Positions 1 through 8,016 of a stretch of 64,000 nt of DNA are shown in pieces; positions within the stretch are counted from its first letter, which is position 1; every line of letters begins with the position of its first letter. The stretch is from Streptomyces silvae. GTDB taxonomy: Bacteria; Actinomycetota; Actinomycetes; Streptomycetales; Streptomycetaceae. The notes beneath the pieces are model-generated. The model saw nothing but the letters and a program-made list of their open reading frames with translations. It was not told the DNA's origin and did not search any database. The translations under genes and the position numbers were made by a program. The DNA lies in contig NZ_JAERUC010000099.1 of NCBI RefSeq assembly GCF_016745505.1, forward strand, positions 1-64,000, read 5' to 3'.

Positions 1-37
1 GCGGGTCGTTCACGTACAGCGGTGCGGCGGGCGCGGG

Positions 38-59
38 TCGGGCCGCGGGTGCGGCCCGA
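38..59 (-). terminator. Candidate terminator of the thiolase gene
   Basis: A 9-bp perfect stem with a 4-nt loop (GGGT) lies just past the stop codon of the leftward thiolase gene. There is no T tract, as is common in Streptomyces. The rest of positions 1-85 shows no gene. Confidence 0.45.
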
Positions 60-85
60 GCCGGCCGGGCGGATTCCGTTGGTGG

Positions 86-1354
86 TCAGGGGCGTTCGAG
101 GATGGCGGTGACGCCCTGGCCGCCCGCGGCGCAGACCGAGATCAGGCCCCGGCCCGGCGCGTCCCGCTCCGCGAGGAGCTTGGCCAGGGTCGCCACGATC
201 CGGGCGCCCGTCGCGGCGAAGGGATGACCGGTGGCGAGGGACGATCCGACCACATTCAGCCGGTCCCTGTCGACGGGTGCGAGCCCCTGCTTCTCCCAGG
301 ACGCCAGGGTGGCGAGCACCTGGGAGGCGAAGGCCTCGTGGATCTCGAAAAGGTCGAAGTCCCCGATGGTCAGCCCGGCGCGCTCCAGCATGCGCGGCAC
401 GGCGTACGCGGGCGCCATCAGCAGCCCGTCCTCGCCGTTCACGTAGTCCACGGCGGCCGTCTCGTACAGCGACAGGTAGGCCAGCGGCTCCAGGCCGTGG
501 GCCTCGGCCCACTCCTCGCTCGCCAGCAGCACGGTGGCCGCGCCGTCGGTGAGCGGCGTCGAATTGCCCGCGGTCATCGTCGCGTCGGGGTGGTCCGCGC
601 CGAACACCGGCTTCAGCGTGGCGAGTTTCTCCACCGTCGAGCCGGGGCGCAGGTTCTGGTCCCGGTCCAGACCGAGGTACGGGACGACGAGGTCGTCCAG
701 GAAGCCCCGGTCGTACGCCGCGGCGAGCCGCTGGTGGCTGGTGGCGGCCAGCAGGTCCTGGTCCTCACGGGCCACTCCCCACTTACGGGCGGTGACCGCC
801 GCGTGCTCGCCCATCGAAAGCCCGGTGCGGGGCTCGGCGTTGCGCGGGATGTCCGGGACGAGGTGCCCGGGGCGGACGGCGGCCAGGGCCTTCAGCCGGG
901 CCCCCGTCGACCTGGCGCGGCGCGCCTCCAGCAGGATCCTGCGCAGCCGGTCGTTGACCCCGAGGGGCGCGTCGCTCGTGGTGTCCGCGCCACCCGCGAC
1001 CGCCGAGTCGACGGCGCCGAGCGCGATCTTGTTGGCCGCGGCGATGACGGCCTGGAGACCGGTGCCGCACGCCTGCTGGATGTCGTACGCGGGGGTGCGC
1101 GGGTCCAGTGCGGAGCCCAGGACGACCTCACGCGCCAGGTTGAAGTCCCGGCTGTGCTTGAGGACCGCTCCGGCGACGAACTCGCCGACCTGCCGCCCCC
1201 GCAGGCCGAAGCGCTCGACGAGCCCGTCCAGCGCGGCGGTCAGCATGTCCTGGTTCGACGCCCGCGCGTACGGGCCGTCGGAGCGTGCGAACGGAATACG
1301 ACTGCCACCGATGACCGCGACACGGCGCGGCTGCGGAAGTGCGAGGGGAATCAA
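86..1354 (-). CDS. Acetyl-CoA C-acyltransferase (FadA2-type thiolase)
   Basis: Thiolase, 422 aa. It catalyses thiolytic cleavage of 3-ketoacyl-CoA or the reverse condensation in fatty-acid metabolism, in the cytosol. The nucleophile Cys lies in QQACGTG (about residue 96), the His in HEAFA (about 339), a second His in TGHPFAATGAR (about 377), and the acid/base Cys in CAAGGQG (about 408). The active site is therefore complete. Length and the GHPF motif resemble mycobacterial FadA2/FadI more than biosynthetic PhaA. It is divergent from a FabG4-type reductase and MaoC hydratase, which matches the mycobacterial fadA2-fabG4-htdX arrangement. The divergent gap holds a palindromic operator, probably for the TetR protein at 3662-4315. 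Substrate chain length cannot be told from sequence. Confidence 0.93.
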   Translation of the reverse strand: MIPLALPQPRRVAVIGGSRIPFARSDGPYARASNQDMLTAALDGLVERFGLRGRQVGEFVAGAVLKHSRDFNLAREVVLGSALDPRTPAYDIQQACGTGLQAVIAAANKIALGAVDSAVAGGADTTSDAPLGVNDRLRRILLEARRARSTGARLKALAAVRPGHLVPDIPRNAEPRTGLSMGEHAAVTARKWGVAREDQDLLAATSHQRLAAAYDRGFLDDLVVPYLGLDRDQNLRPGSTVEKLATLKPVFGADHPDATMTAGNSTPLTDGAATVLLASEEWAEAHGLEPLAYLSLYETAAVDYVNGEDGLLMAPAYAVPRMLERAGLTIGDFDLFEIHEAFASQVLATLASWEKQGLAPVDRDRLNVVGSSLATGHPFAATGARIVATLAKLLAERDAPGRGLISVCAAGGQGVTAILERP

Positions 1355-1387
1355 CTCGACCAGCTCATCTCGACAACTCCTGACCCT

Positions 1388-1410
1388 TGAGTAACCTTAC
1401 TCAGGAGTAA
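1388..1410. promoter_or_regulatory. Alternating GAGTAA/TTACTC half-sites, candidate TetR operator
   Basis: The gap between the divergent thiolase and reductase genes contains GAGTAA-N2-TTACTC-N2-GAGTAA. The left two half-sites form a perfect palindrome (1388-1403) and the right two form another (1397-1410). A 14-16 bp palindrome suits a TetR dimer, and a TetR gene sits in the same cluster. Binding is inferred. Confidence 0.6.
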
Positions 1411-1437
1411 ATCTACGACCGAGCAGGAGTCCAGACA

Positions 1438-2760
1438 ATGGCCGACCGCTATCTGCACTTCACCGGCACGGCATCCGGCCGCTTCCTGACCCGCAGGCTC
1501 GGCCTGCCCCAGCCCGCGCCCCTGCGCCGCTGGACGCTCGAAACCCCGTCCCTCGACGGGCCGTTGCTCCACCTCACCGCGGGCAGCTCCGCGCACGCGG
1601 ACACCCTCGGCCCGGTACTCGCCACGACCGGCCTGAAGGTCACCGACCGGGCGGAACGCCCGGCCGCCGTCGTCCTGGACGCCACCGGCGTCACCACGGC
1701 CGCCGGGCTCGCCGACGTACACGCGGCGCTCCACCCCGTCGTGCGGTCGCTGGCCGGCGGCGGCCGCATCGTCGTCCTCGGCACCACGCCGTCCCCCGAC
1801 GACCACCACCAGGCGGCCGCCCAGCAGGCCCTCGAAGGGTTCGTACGCTCGCTCGGCAAGGAGATCGGCCGGGGCGCCACCGCGCAGCTGCTGCGCCTGG
1901 CCCCCGGGACGGACGCCGCCTCGGCGGAGTCCACCCTCCGCTTCCTGCTCTCCCCGCGCTCCGCCTACATCAGCGGCCAGGTCGTCGAACTCACCACCGA
2001 CGCACCGGGCGAGGTCGCCGACTGGGCGGCGCCGCTCACCGGGCGCACCGCCCTGGTCACCGGCTCGGCCCGGGGCATCGGCGCAGCGGTCGCCTCCGTC
2101 CTCGCCAGGGACGGCGCCCGGGTCATCTGCCTGGACGTCCCGCAGGCCGAGGAGGAGCTGACCCGCACCGCCGACCGCCTCGGGGCCACCGCCCTGCCGC
2201 TGGACATCACCGCACCGGACGCCGCCGACCTGATCGCCGAGGCCGTCCCCGACGGCCTCGACATCCTCGTCCACAACGCGGGCATCACCCGGGACCGCCG
2301 GCTCGCCAACATGCCCGCCGACCGCTGGGCCTCGGTCATCGACGTCAACCTCGACAGCGTCCTGCGCACCACGGACGCCCTCATCAAGTCCGGCACCCTG
2401 CGCCGCGGCGGCCGGATCGTCGCCACCGCGTCCATCGCCGGGATCGCGGGCAACAACGGCCAGACCAACTACGCGGCCAGCAAGGCGGGCATCATCGGCC
2501 TGGTCCGCTCCCTGGCCCCGCGTGCCGCCGCCGAGCACGGCATCACCGTCAACGCCGTGGCGCCCGGCTTCATCGAGACGAAGATGACGGCCGCCGTGCC
2601 GCTCTTCATCCGGGAGGCCGGCCGACGGATGAACTCCCTGTCCCAGGGCGGTCTTCCGGTCGACGTCGCCGAGACCACCGCCTGGTTCGCCCAGCCCGCG
2701 TCCGGCGCGGTCAACGGCCAGGTCGTGCGGGTCTGCGGCCAGAGCCTGCTGGGGGCGTGA
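1438..2760 (+). CDS. fabG: 3-oxoacyl-ACP/CoA reductase, high-molecular-weight FabG4 type
   Basis: Short-chain dehydrogenase of 440 aa, nearly twice the usual FabG length. It reduces 3-ketoacyl thioesters to 3-hydroxyacyl thioesters. The N-terminal ~200 residues look like a degenerate flavodoxin-like or Rossmann domain lacking the glycine motif. The C-terminal half is a complete SDR with the nucleotide-binding motif TGSARGIG (about 209-216), a catalytic Ser region (ATASIAG) and YAASK. The start is set by AGGAG at about 1425. This domain plan is that of mycobacterial FabG4 (HMwFabG), which prefers NADH and CoA thioesters. The gene is followed after 3 nt by the MaoC hydratase gene, so the two form an operon. 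Confidence 0.93.
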   Translation: MADRYLHFTGTASGRFLTRRLGLPQPAPLRRWTLETPSLDGPLLHLTAGSSAHADTLGPVLATTGLKVTDRAERPAAVVLDATGVTTAAGLADVHAALHPVVRSLAGGGRIVVLGTTPSPDDHHQAAAQQALEGFVRSLGKEIGRGATAQLLRLAPGTDAASAESTLRFLLSPRSAYISGQVVELTTDAPGEVADWAAPLTGRTALVTGSARGIGAAVASVLARDGARVICLDVPQAEEELTRTADRLGATALPLDITAPDAADLIAEAVPDGLDILVHNAGITRDRRLANMPADRWASVIDVNLDSVLRTTDALIKSGTLRRGGRIVATASIAGIAGNNGQTNYAASKAGIIGLVRSLAPRAAAEHGITVNAVAPGFIETKMTAAVPLFIREAGRRMNSLSQGGLPVDVAETTAWFAQPASGAVNGQVVRVCGQSLLGA

Positions 2761-2763
2761 CCG

Positions 2764-3648
2764 ATGACCGGTCTGAGCCTGTCCCTCGTCCGCGGAGCCG
2801 TCACCTCACCGTTCAAGCACGCCGGACGCCCCGGCGCCACCCTGCCGGCCACCCGGGAGACGCTCCCGGCCGCCCGCGTCGCCCCCGGCCCCCTCGCCGC
2901 GTACAACGAGATCTGCGGCTTCACCGGACCGGACACCCTGCCGCTCACCTACCCGCACGTCCTGGGCTTCCCCCTGGCCATGCGGCTGATGACGGGCCGC
3001 GACTTCCCCCTGCCGGTGCTGGGCCTGGTCCACACCTGGATCGAGATCACCGGACACCGCGAGCTGCACCCGGCGGACGCGCTCGAACTCACCGTGTACG
3101 CCGAGGAACTGACGCCCCACCGGCGCGGCACGGAGGTCACCGTGGTGACCGAGGCGCGGCTGGCGGGAGAGCTCGTATGGGAGTCACGCAGCGGCTATCT
3201 GTCCCGCCACACGACCCGCACCCAGGAAGCGCCCGGCTCCCTGCCTCCTCCGGCCGGGGAGCGCGCCCAGGACGCGCCCGGCTCCGCGTCTCCCCAGGCC
3301 GAGGAGCTGCCCGCCGTGACCGAGTGGCGGCTGCCGGCCGACCTCGGCCGGCGGTACGGGGCCGCGTCGGGCGACCGCAACCCCATCCATCTCCACCCCG
3401 TGACGGCACGGCTCTTCGGCTTCCCCCGTCACATCGCGCACGGCATGTGGACCGTCGCCCGCTGCCTGGCGGAGGCCGGCAGCGGGACGGATGCCGGCGG
3501 GCCGGGGCGGATCCGGTCCGTACGGGCCGACTTCAAGGCGCCCGTGCTGCTGCCGTCCACCGTCACGTACGCCGCCGAGGGCGCCGCCTTCCAGGTGCGC
3601 GGCCACAGCCGCGTCCACCTCACCGGCAGCATGACCCGGGAGGGCTGA
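2764..3648 (+). CDS. MaoC-family (R)-hydratase, HtdX-like
   Basis: MaoC/hot-dog hydratase-dehydratase, 294 aa, expected to interconvert 2-enoyl and (R)-3-hydroxyacyl thioesters. The N-terminal half looks like the non-catalytic hot-dog repeat. The C-terminal half carries the hydratase signature around GDRNPIHLHPVTARLFGFPR (Asp and His of the catalytic dyad), followed by HIAHGMWTVA. A Pro/Glu/Ala-rich linker at about residues 150-180 joins the two. It lies 3 nt after fabG, which implies co-transcription. Together with the divergent thiolase these enzymes provide reduction, dehydration and condensation or cleavage steps. Double hot-dog architecture matches mycobacterial HtdX/HtdY. Confidence 0.88.
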   Translation: MTGLSLSLVRGAVTSPFKHAGRPGATLPATRETLPAARVAPGPLAAYNEICGFTGPDTLPLTYPHVLGFPLAMRLMTGRDFPLPVLGLVHTWIEITGHRELHPADALELTVYAEELTPHRRGTEVTVVTEARLAGELVWESRSGYLSRHTTRTQEAPGSLPPPAGERAQDAPGSASPQAEELPAVTEWRLPADLGRRYGAASGDRNPIHLHPVTARLFGFPRHIAHGMWTVARCLAEAGSGTDAGGPGRIRSVRADFKAPVLLPSTVTYAAEGAAFQVRGHSRVHLTGSMTREG

Positions 3649-3661
3649 GCGGGGCCGCGGC

Positions 3662-4315
3662 TCAGTCCTCCCGGGACTGCCAGCCGCGCCCGTGCATCAG
3701 GTTCTCCAGGCCCGCCCACGAGAAGTTCATCAGGGTGGAGGCGGCCTCCTTGGCCGAGACGCCGGGAGTGACGTTCGCCCAGCCGGCGAGCGCCTCCGCC
3801 GCCCCCACCAGCGCCTGCGCGAGCCCCGCCACATCCCGGTCGGGCAGCGCGGGATCGCTGTGCGCCTCACGCGCCGCCGCACCGATCAGACCCGTCACGA
3901 ACGCAACGATCTCCTCACGCAGCGCCCCGACCTCACTGACGAACGGCTCCCCGTGCGAGCTCGCCTGCTGGTGCAGCACCGCCCAGCCGTCCGGGTTCTC
4001 CGCGGTGTGCGTGAAGAACCCACGGAGCCCCGCCCACAGTTGCCGGTCGGCCGGCATGCCCGGCTCCACCGCCGCCTGCACGGCTTCCACCAGCGCCTTC
4101 GACTCCCGGCGGATGCACGCGGTGAAGAGCTCCTCCTTGGAATTCAGGTACAGATAGACCAAGGGCTTGGACACACCGGCCAGTTCCGCGATCTCGTCCA
4201 TCGAGGCGGCCCGGTAACCGCGCTGCCCGAAGGTCCGCACGGCCGCGTCCATCATCTGCTGCTCACGCACCGCGCGCGGCATGCGTTTGCTCTTCACTGC
4301 ACTCACGTCGGACAT
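3662..4315 (-). CDS. TetR/AcrR family transcriptional regulator
   Basis: Regulator of 217 aa. The N-terminal TetR helix-turn-helix spans about residues 15-60 and includes MDEIAELAGVSKPLVYLYL. The C-terminal ligand domain is helical and not diagnostic. I chose the ATG at 4315 because a purine-rich GGAGGG precedes it; the frame runs open for 41 more codons upstream of low plausibility. It is convergent with the maoC gene, 13 nt apart. The GAGTAA palindromes at 1388-1410 are its most likely target, so it probably represses the thiolase and fabG-maoC transcripts and responds to an acyl-CoA or related ligand (inference). Confidence 0.9.
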   Translation of the reverse strand: MSDVSAVKSKRMPRAVREQQMMDAAVRTFGQRGYRAASMDEIAELAGVSKPLVYLYLNSKEELFTACIRRESKALVEAVQAAVEPGMPADRQLWAGLRGFFTHTAENPDGWAVLHQQASSHGEPFVSEVGALREEIVAFVTGLIGAAAREAHSDPALPDRDVAGLAQALVGAAEALAGWANVTPGVSAKEAASTLMNFSWAGLENLMHGRGWQSRED

Positions 4316-4533
4316 CCCTCCCACCCCCTCTGCGCTACTCCTCGGTAAGGGTACGGCGCGGCCCCGCCGGCCGTCGTAAGGAAGGGTGGGGCCGGGCCAC
4401 GATGGCCGGTAGTCGTCCGTACCGTCCGTCCCGTCCATCCACCCAGGGGCGGATCACCTACGCCTCCGGTCTCCCCCGAAATCACCCCAGGGTCCGATGC
4501 CTCTGCCCCCTTCCGCCGCCTAGCGTCCCTGAC

Positions 4534-5733
4534 ATGACGATCAGACTCCACGGACGGACGGCCGTCATCGCCCTGTCGGCGATGCTCCTGGCGGTCACGC
4601 CCGTCGCCACGGCCCAGGCCTTACCCGGCTCCGCGCCCTCCCAGGCCGCGCCCGCCGCCGCCACGACCCAGCTGCCCCGCCCGACCGGCCCGTACGCCGT
4701 CGGCACCGAGGTCCTGCACCTCACCGACCACAGCCGCGCCGACCCCTGGGTGCCGGAGGCCGGGGACCGCGAGCTGATGGTGTCCCTGTACCACCCCGCC
4801 CGCCCGGGACGGCCCGGCGCGACCGCTCCCTACATGACCACACGGGAGGCCGAGGCCGTGCTCGCGGGCCCCGGGCTGCCGGACGACGCCCCCGCCCTGG
4901 TCAGCTCGCTCGGCACCCATGCCCGCACGGGGGCACGGCCGGCCCGGGGGCGCTTCCCCCTGGTGCTGCTCTCCCCCGGCTTCGGCAACCCGCGGGCGAC
5001 GATGACCTCGCTCGCGGAGGAGCTGGCGAGCCGCGGTTACGTGGTGGCGAGCGTCGACCACGCCTACGAGTCCGCCGGGACCGAGCTCCCCGACGGCCGG
5101 GTCCTGACCTGCGCGGCCTGCGACAGGATCGAGGCCGCGCCCTCCGACGAGGTCCGGCAGGAGCTGAGCCGGCTCGTCTCCACCGGACGGGCCGCGGACC
5201 TCTCCTTCGTGCTGGACCGGCTGACCGGCCACCGGCCCGCCTGGAAGAACGCCCGCATGATCGACCCGGAGCGGGTCGCCGTGGCCGGCCACTCCATCGG
5301 GGGCAGCGCGGCCGCCTCCGCGATGCGCGCCGACCCGCGCTTCGACGCGGGGATCAACATGGACGGCACGTTCCAGGAGCGCGTCCCCGCGTCAGGCCTC
5401 GGCGCGCGCCCCTTCCTGATGCTGGGCACCACGTCCGTCCACACCCCAGGCGGCGACGAGTCCTGGGACGAGGGCTGGCAGCACCTGGACGGCTGGAAGC
5501 GCTGGCTGGGCGTCGAGGGCTCCGGCCACTCCAGCTTCACGGACATACCCGTCCTGGAGGACCGGATGGGCGTGACGCTGGACCCCACGGTCACGCTCTC
5601 CACCGGCCGTCAGGTCCGCATCACCCGTGACTACGTCACCGCCTTCCTCGACCAGCACCTGCGCGGCCGCCACCAGCGCCTGCTGGACGGCCCCACCGCC
5701 GGCAACCCGGAGGTCGTCTTCCAGCACCCCTGA
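4534..5733 (+). CDS. Secreted PAF-acetylhydrolase-like alpha/beta hydrolase with a TTA codon
   Basis: Predicted extracellular esterase/lipase, 399 aa. A Sec signal peptide covers residues 1 to about 28 (hydrophobic run ending near AQA). The alpha/beta-hydrolase fold has the nucleophile elbow GHSIGG, an oxyanion region LLSPGFGN, and a late His in GSGHSSF, as in the plasma/type II platelet-activating-factor acetylhydrolase family. The start at 4534 is preferred because it produces the signal peptide. Codon 30 (4621-4623) is TTA, the rare leucine codon read by the bldA tRNA, so expression may depend on development. The gene is monocistronic and ends at a strong bidirectional terminator. Substrate is unknown. 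Confidence 0.85.
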   Translation: MTIRLHGRTAVIALSAMLLAVTPVATAQALPGSAPSQAAPAAATTQLPRPTGPYAVGTEVLHLTDHSRADPWVPEAGDRELMVSLYHPARPGRPGATAPYMTTREAEAVLAGPGLPDDAPALVSSLGTHARTGARPARGRFPLVLLSPGFGNPRATMTSLAEELASRGYVVASVDHAYESAGTELPDGRVLTCAACDRIEAAPSDEVRQELSRLVSTGRAADLSFVLDRLTGHRPAWKNARMIDPERVAVAGHSIGGSAAASAMRADPRFDAGINMDGTFQERVPASGLGARPFLMLGTTSVHTPGGDESWDEGWQHLDGWKRWLGVEGSGHSSFTDIPVLEDRMGVTLDPTVTLSTGRQVRITRDYVTAFLDQHLRGRHQRLLDGPTAGNPEVVFQHP

Positions 5734-5754
5734 CCGGGTCCCCCGACCACCCCG

Positions 5755-5802
5755 CGCACAGGAGCGCCCCCGGACACGGGGGTCCGGGGGCGCTCCTGTG
5801 CG
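5755..5802. terminator. Bidirectional terminator, 21-bp stem
   Basis: A perfect 21-bp inverted repeat with a 6-nt loop (ACGGGG) lies between the convergent hydrolase and transporter genes. It can serve both strands. Confidence 0.9.
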
Positions 5803-5812
5803 TGCGTGGGTG

Positions 5813-7168
5813 TCACACCGTGACGGGGACGCCCTTCGGCTCCGCGTCGTGCACCTCGGGCTCCTCGACCGGGGAGGCCGACGCCGAGTTGTACGCGTCG
5901 TGGTCGAGGATCTTCTCGCGGGCCGAGACGATCACCGGGACCAGCGCCTGGCCCGCCACGTTCGTGGCGGTGCGCATCATGTCCAGGATCGGGTCGATGG
6001 CGAGGAGCAGGCCCACGCCCTCCAGCGGGAGGCCCAGCGTCGACAGGGTGAGGGTCAGCATGACCGTGGCGCCGGTGAGGCCGGCGGTGGCCGCCGAGCC
6101 GATGACCGAGACGAACGCGATCAGGATGTAGTCACCGATGCCCAGCTGGACGTCGAAGATCTGCGCGATGAAGATCGCGGCCAGCGCCGGGTAGATCGCG
6201 GCGCAGCCGTCCATCTTGGTCGTGGCGCCGAACGGGACGGCGAAGGAGGCGTACTCCTTCGGGACGCCGAGTCGCTCGGTGACCCGCTGGGTGACCGGCA
6301 TGGTGCCGACCGAGGAGCGGGAGACGAAGGCGAGCTGGATCGCGGGCCAGGCGCCCTTGAAGAACTGCAGCGGGCTGACCTTGGCGACCGTGGCGAGCAG
6401 CAGCGGGTAGACGCCGAACATCACCAGGGCGCAGCCGATGTAGACGTCGGCGGTGAAGGTGGCGTACTTGCCGATCAGGTCCCAGCCGTAGTCCGCGATG
6501 GCGTAGCCGATGAGGCCGACGGTGCCGATCGGGGCGAGGCGGATGACCCACCACAGGGCCTTCTGGAGGAGCTCCAGGATGGACTCGCTGAGCGTGAGGA
6601 TCGGCTGGGCCTTCTCGCCGAGCTTGAGCGCGGCGATACCGGCGACGGCCGCCATGAAGACGATCTGCAGGACGTTCAGCTCGGTGAACGGCGTGATGAC
6701 GTTCTCCGGGATGATGCCGGTGAGGAAGTCGAGCCAGGAGCCCGCGTGCTCGGGCTTGGCGCCGTCCTTCGGGGTGAGGCCGGTGCCGGCGCCCGGGTTG
6801 GTGATCAGGCCGATCGCGAGGCCGATGGCGACCGCGATCAGCGAGGTGATCATGAACCAGAGCAGGGTGCGGGTGGCCAGCCTGGCGGCGTTGTTGACCT
6901 TGCGCAGGTTGGTGATGGACACCAGGATCGCGAAGAAGACGAGGGGCGCGACGGCCAGCTTCAGCAGCTGGACGAAGAGGTGGCCGACCTTGTCGAGCGT
7001 GGTGTAGAGCCAGGCGATCTCGTAGCTGCGGGTGATCCAGCCGAGCAGGACACCGAGGACGAGACCGGCGACTATCTGCACCCAGAAGGGGATGCTGGGC
7101 AGGCGGAAGCCGGAACCGGACGGCTTACCGGCTTCGGTCTCTGCGGCGGGCGCGGAATTCGCGGACAC
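5813..7168 (-). CDS. Dicarboxylate/amino acid:cation symporter (DAACS family)
   Basis: Secondary transporter of 451 aa with about eight membrane segments and re-entrant loops. The serine-rich re-entrant loop occurs as FVSRSSVGTMPVT, and the NMDGTALYP-type motif as TKMDGCAAIYPALAAIF. The family takes up glutamate, aspartate, C4-dicarboxylates or, in the TcyP branch, cystine. I prefer the GTG at 7168 because a GGAG lies 7 nt before it; an ATG at 7192 is possible. A 35-aa Cys-rich leader peptide lies 120 nt upstream in the same direction, which suggests sulfur- or cysteine-responsive control and favours cystine as substrate (inference). Confidence 0.88.
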   Translation of the reverse strand: MSANSAPAAETEAGKPSGSGFRLPSIPFWVQIVAGLVLGVLLGWITRSYEIAWLYTTLDKVGHLFVQLLKLAVAPLVFFAILVSITNLRKVNNAARLATRTLLWFMITSLIAVAIGLAIGLITNPGAGTGLTPKDGAKPEHAGSWLDFLTGIIPENVITPFTELNVLQIVFMAAVAGIAALKLGEKAQPILTLSESILELLQKALWWVIRLAPIGTVGLIGYAIADYGWDLIGKYATFTADVYIGCALVMFGVYPLLLATVAKVSPLQFFKGAWPAIQLAFVSRSSVGTMPVTQRVTERLGVPKEYASFAVPFGATTKMDGCAAIYPALAAIFIAQIFDVQLGIGDYILIAFVSVIGSAATAGLTGATVMLTLTLSTLGLPLEGVGLLLAIDPILDMMRTATNVAGQALVPVIVSAREKILDHDAYNSASASPVEEPEVHDAEPKGVPVTV

Positions 7169-7288
7169 GGACACACTCCAGATGGGACGCATCGGGACGT
7201 ACGGGGACAGACGTACGGTCGTGCGGTCGAACAGGGGGACGGGGGTGCGGCGCCCGCGTCAGGGGCGGCGCCGCTGCATGGTGCCGGT

Positions 7289-7396
7289 TCAGACGTTGCG
7301 GCAACAGACCGCGGACATACAGCGGCAGAGATCGACATGCAGGCGCGCCACGAGCGGGACGCCCGGGGCGTGACGGATGCGCACTGCGGTCAACAT
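7289..7396 (-). CDS. Putative 35-aa leader peptide, Cys-rich
   Basis: Short frame of 35 aa upstream of the symporter gene. The C-terminal half reads HVDLCRCMSAVCCRNV, with four cysteines. It fits the actinobacterial putative leader peptide group with an R-HVDL-R-SA-C pattern, which is often found before sulfur-assimilation genes. The ATG at 7396 lies 7 nt past a candidate -10 box, so the transcript may be leaderless. Ribosome stalling at the Cys codons could sense cysteine supply and control the downstream transporter (inference). The length and motif match are seen directly; the function has not been shown here. Confidence 0.7.
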   Translation of the reverse strand: MLTAVRIRHAPGVPLVARLHVDLCRCMSAVCCRNV

Positions 7397-7403
7397 GTCG
7401 AAT

Positions 7404-7435
7404 ACGTTAACACTGCAACTTTGAGAACCTCAAAG
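7404..7435 (-). promoter_or_regulatory. Promoter and overlapping palindrome upstream of leader peptide
   Basis: On the minus strand TTGAGG (7433-7428) and TAACGT (7409-7404) are separated by 18 nt, giving a plausible housekeeping promoter. A perfect inverted repeat, CTTTGAG-AAC-CTCAAAG (7419-7435), covers the -35 box. A protein bound there would block transcription. Confidence 0.5.
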
Positions 7436-7480
7436 GTACGCTTCTTGATCATTTATGGACGGCACTCGCACGGGCACGCG

Positions 7481-7520
7481 AAAACCCCGGTACGGGAGCG
7501 GCTGCTCCGGTCCGGGGCTT
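7481..7520 (-). terminator. Rho-independent terminator after the DUF4229 gene
   Basis: Read on the minus strand, a two-part GC-rich stem (AGCCCCGG...CCGGGGT with an inner GGAGC/GCTCC helix) is followed by TTTT. It lies about 40 nt beyond the DUF4229 stop codon. Confidence 0.75.
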
Positions 7521-7561
7521 CGTCTGTCAGGGGTGCGGGTGTGAGGAACCTTACGCGGCGC

Positions 7562-7858
7562 TTACCCGGCGACGCTGTCCTCGCGGGTGCGGTTCGCCTC
7601 GAGCCTGGCCTTGGTCCGGTCGACCTTCGTCATGATCTGCTCGGACATCTCGTCACGCTGCTTGCGCAGCAGGATGTAGCTGAGCGGCGCGGAGAGCACC
7701 AGGCCGAGGAGGATGACCCAGACGACGTTCGAGCCGCCGACGCCGGAGGGCAGCACGCCGAAGTGGACGGCCACGCCGGCGACGAAGAAGCAGCCGACGA
7801 AAATCAGCAGGCGCATGGCGGTGTACCGGATCGTTGCGCTCGGCTTGGCAGCGGACAC
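7562..7858 (-). CDS. DUF4229 domain membrane protein
   Basis: Small membrane protein, 98 aa, with two transmembrane helices (about residues 17-35 and 44-62). A charged cytoplasmic tail is rich in Lys, Arg and Glu. It matches the actinobacterial DUF4229 family, which has no known function and is commonly found near menaquinone or respiratory genes in Streptomyces. The stop codon is TAA, and a U-tailed terminator follows. It appears to be a single-gene unit. Confidence 0.8.
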   Translation of the reverse strand: MSAAKPSATIRYTAMRLLIFVGCFFVAGVAVHFGVLPSGVGGSNVVWVILLGLVLSAPLSYILLRKQRDEMSEQIMTKVDRTKARLEANRTREDSVAG

Positions 7859-8016
7859 GGCTGGCCTTCTCTCTACGTCCGACGTTCCTGCGGTCGTGCA
7901 GTCTGAGTCCTGCCCGACCAGTGAAGCATGCCCCGAATTCGATCAGTTCGCAGGGTTGCCCCGGCGGGCCCGCCGGCCCTCCTCGTCACCCCGTCCCCCA
8001 CCCCCCGGTCCCGGCG

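Noticed and set aside
5627..7906. Plus-strand open frame of 759 codons opposite the symporter gene
   Set aside because: It is the antisense shadow of the DAACS and DUF4229 genes; the composition is Arg/Gly/Asp-rich with no domain, while the minus strand encodes recognisable proteins.
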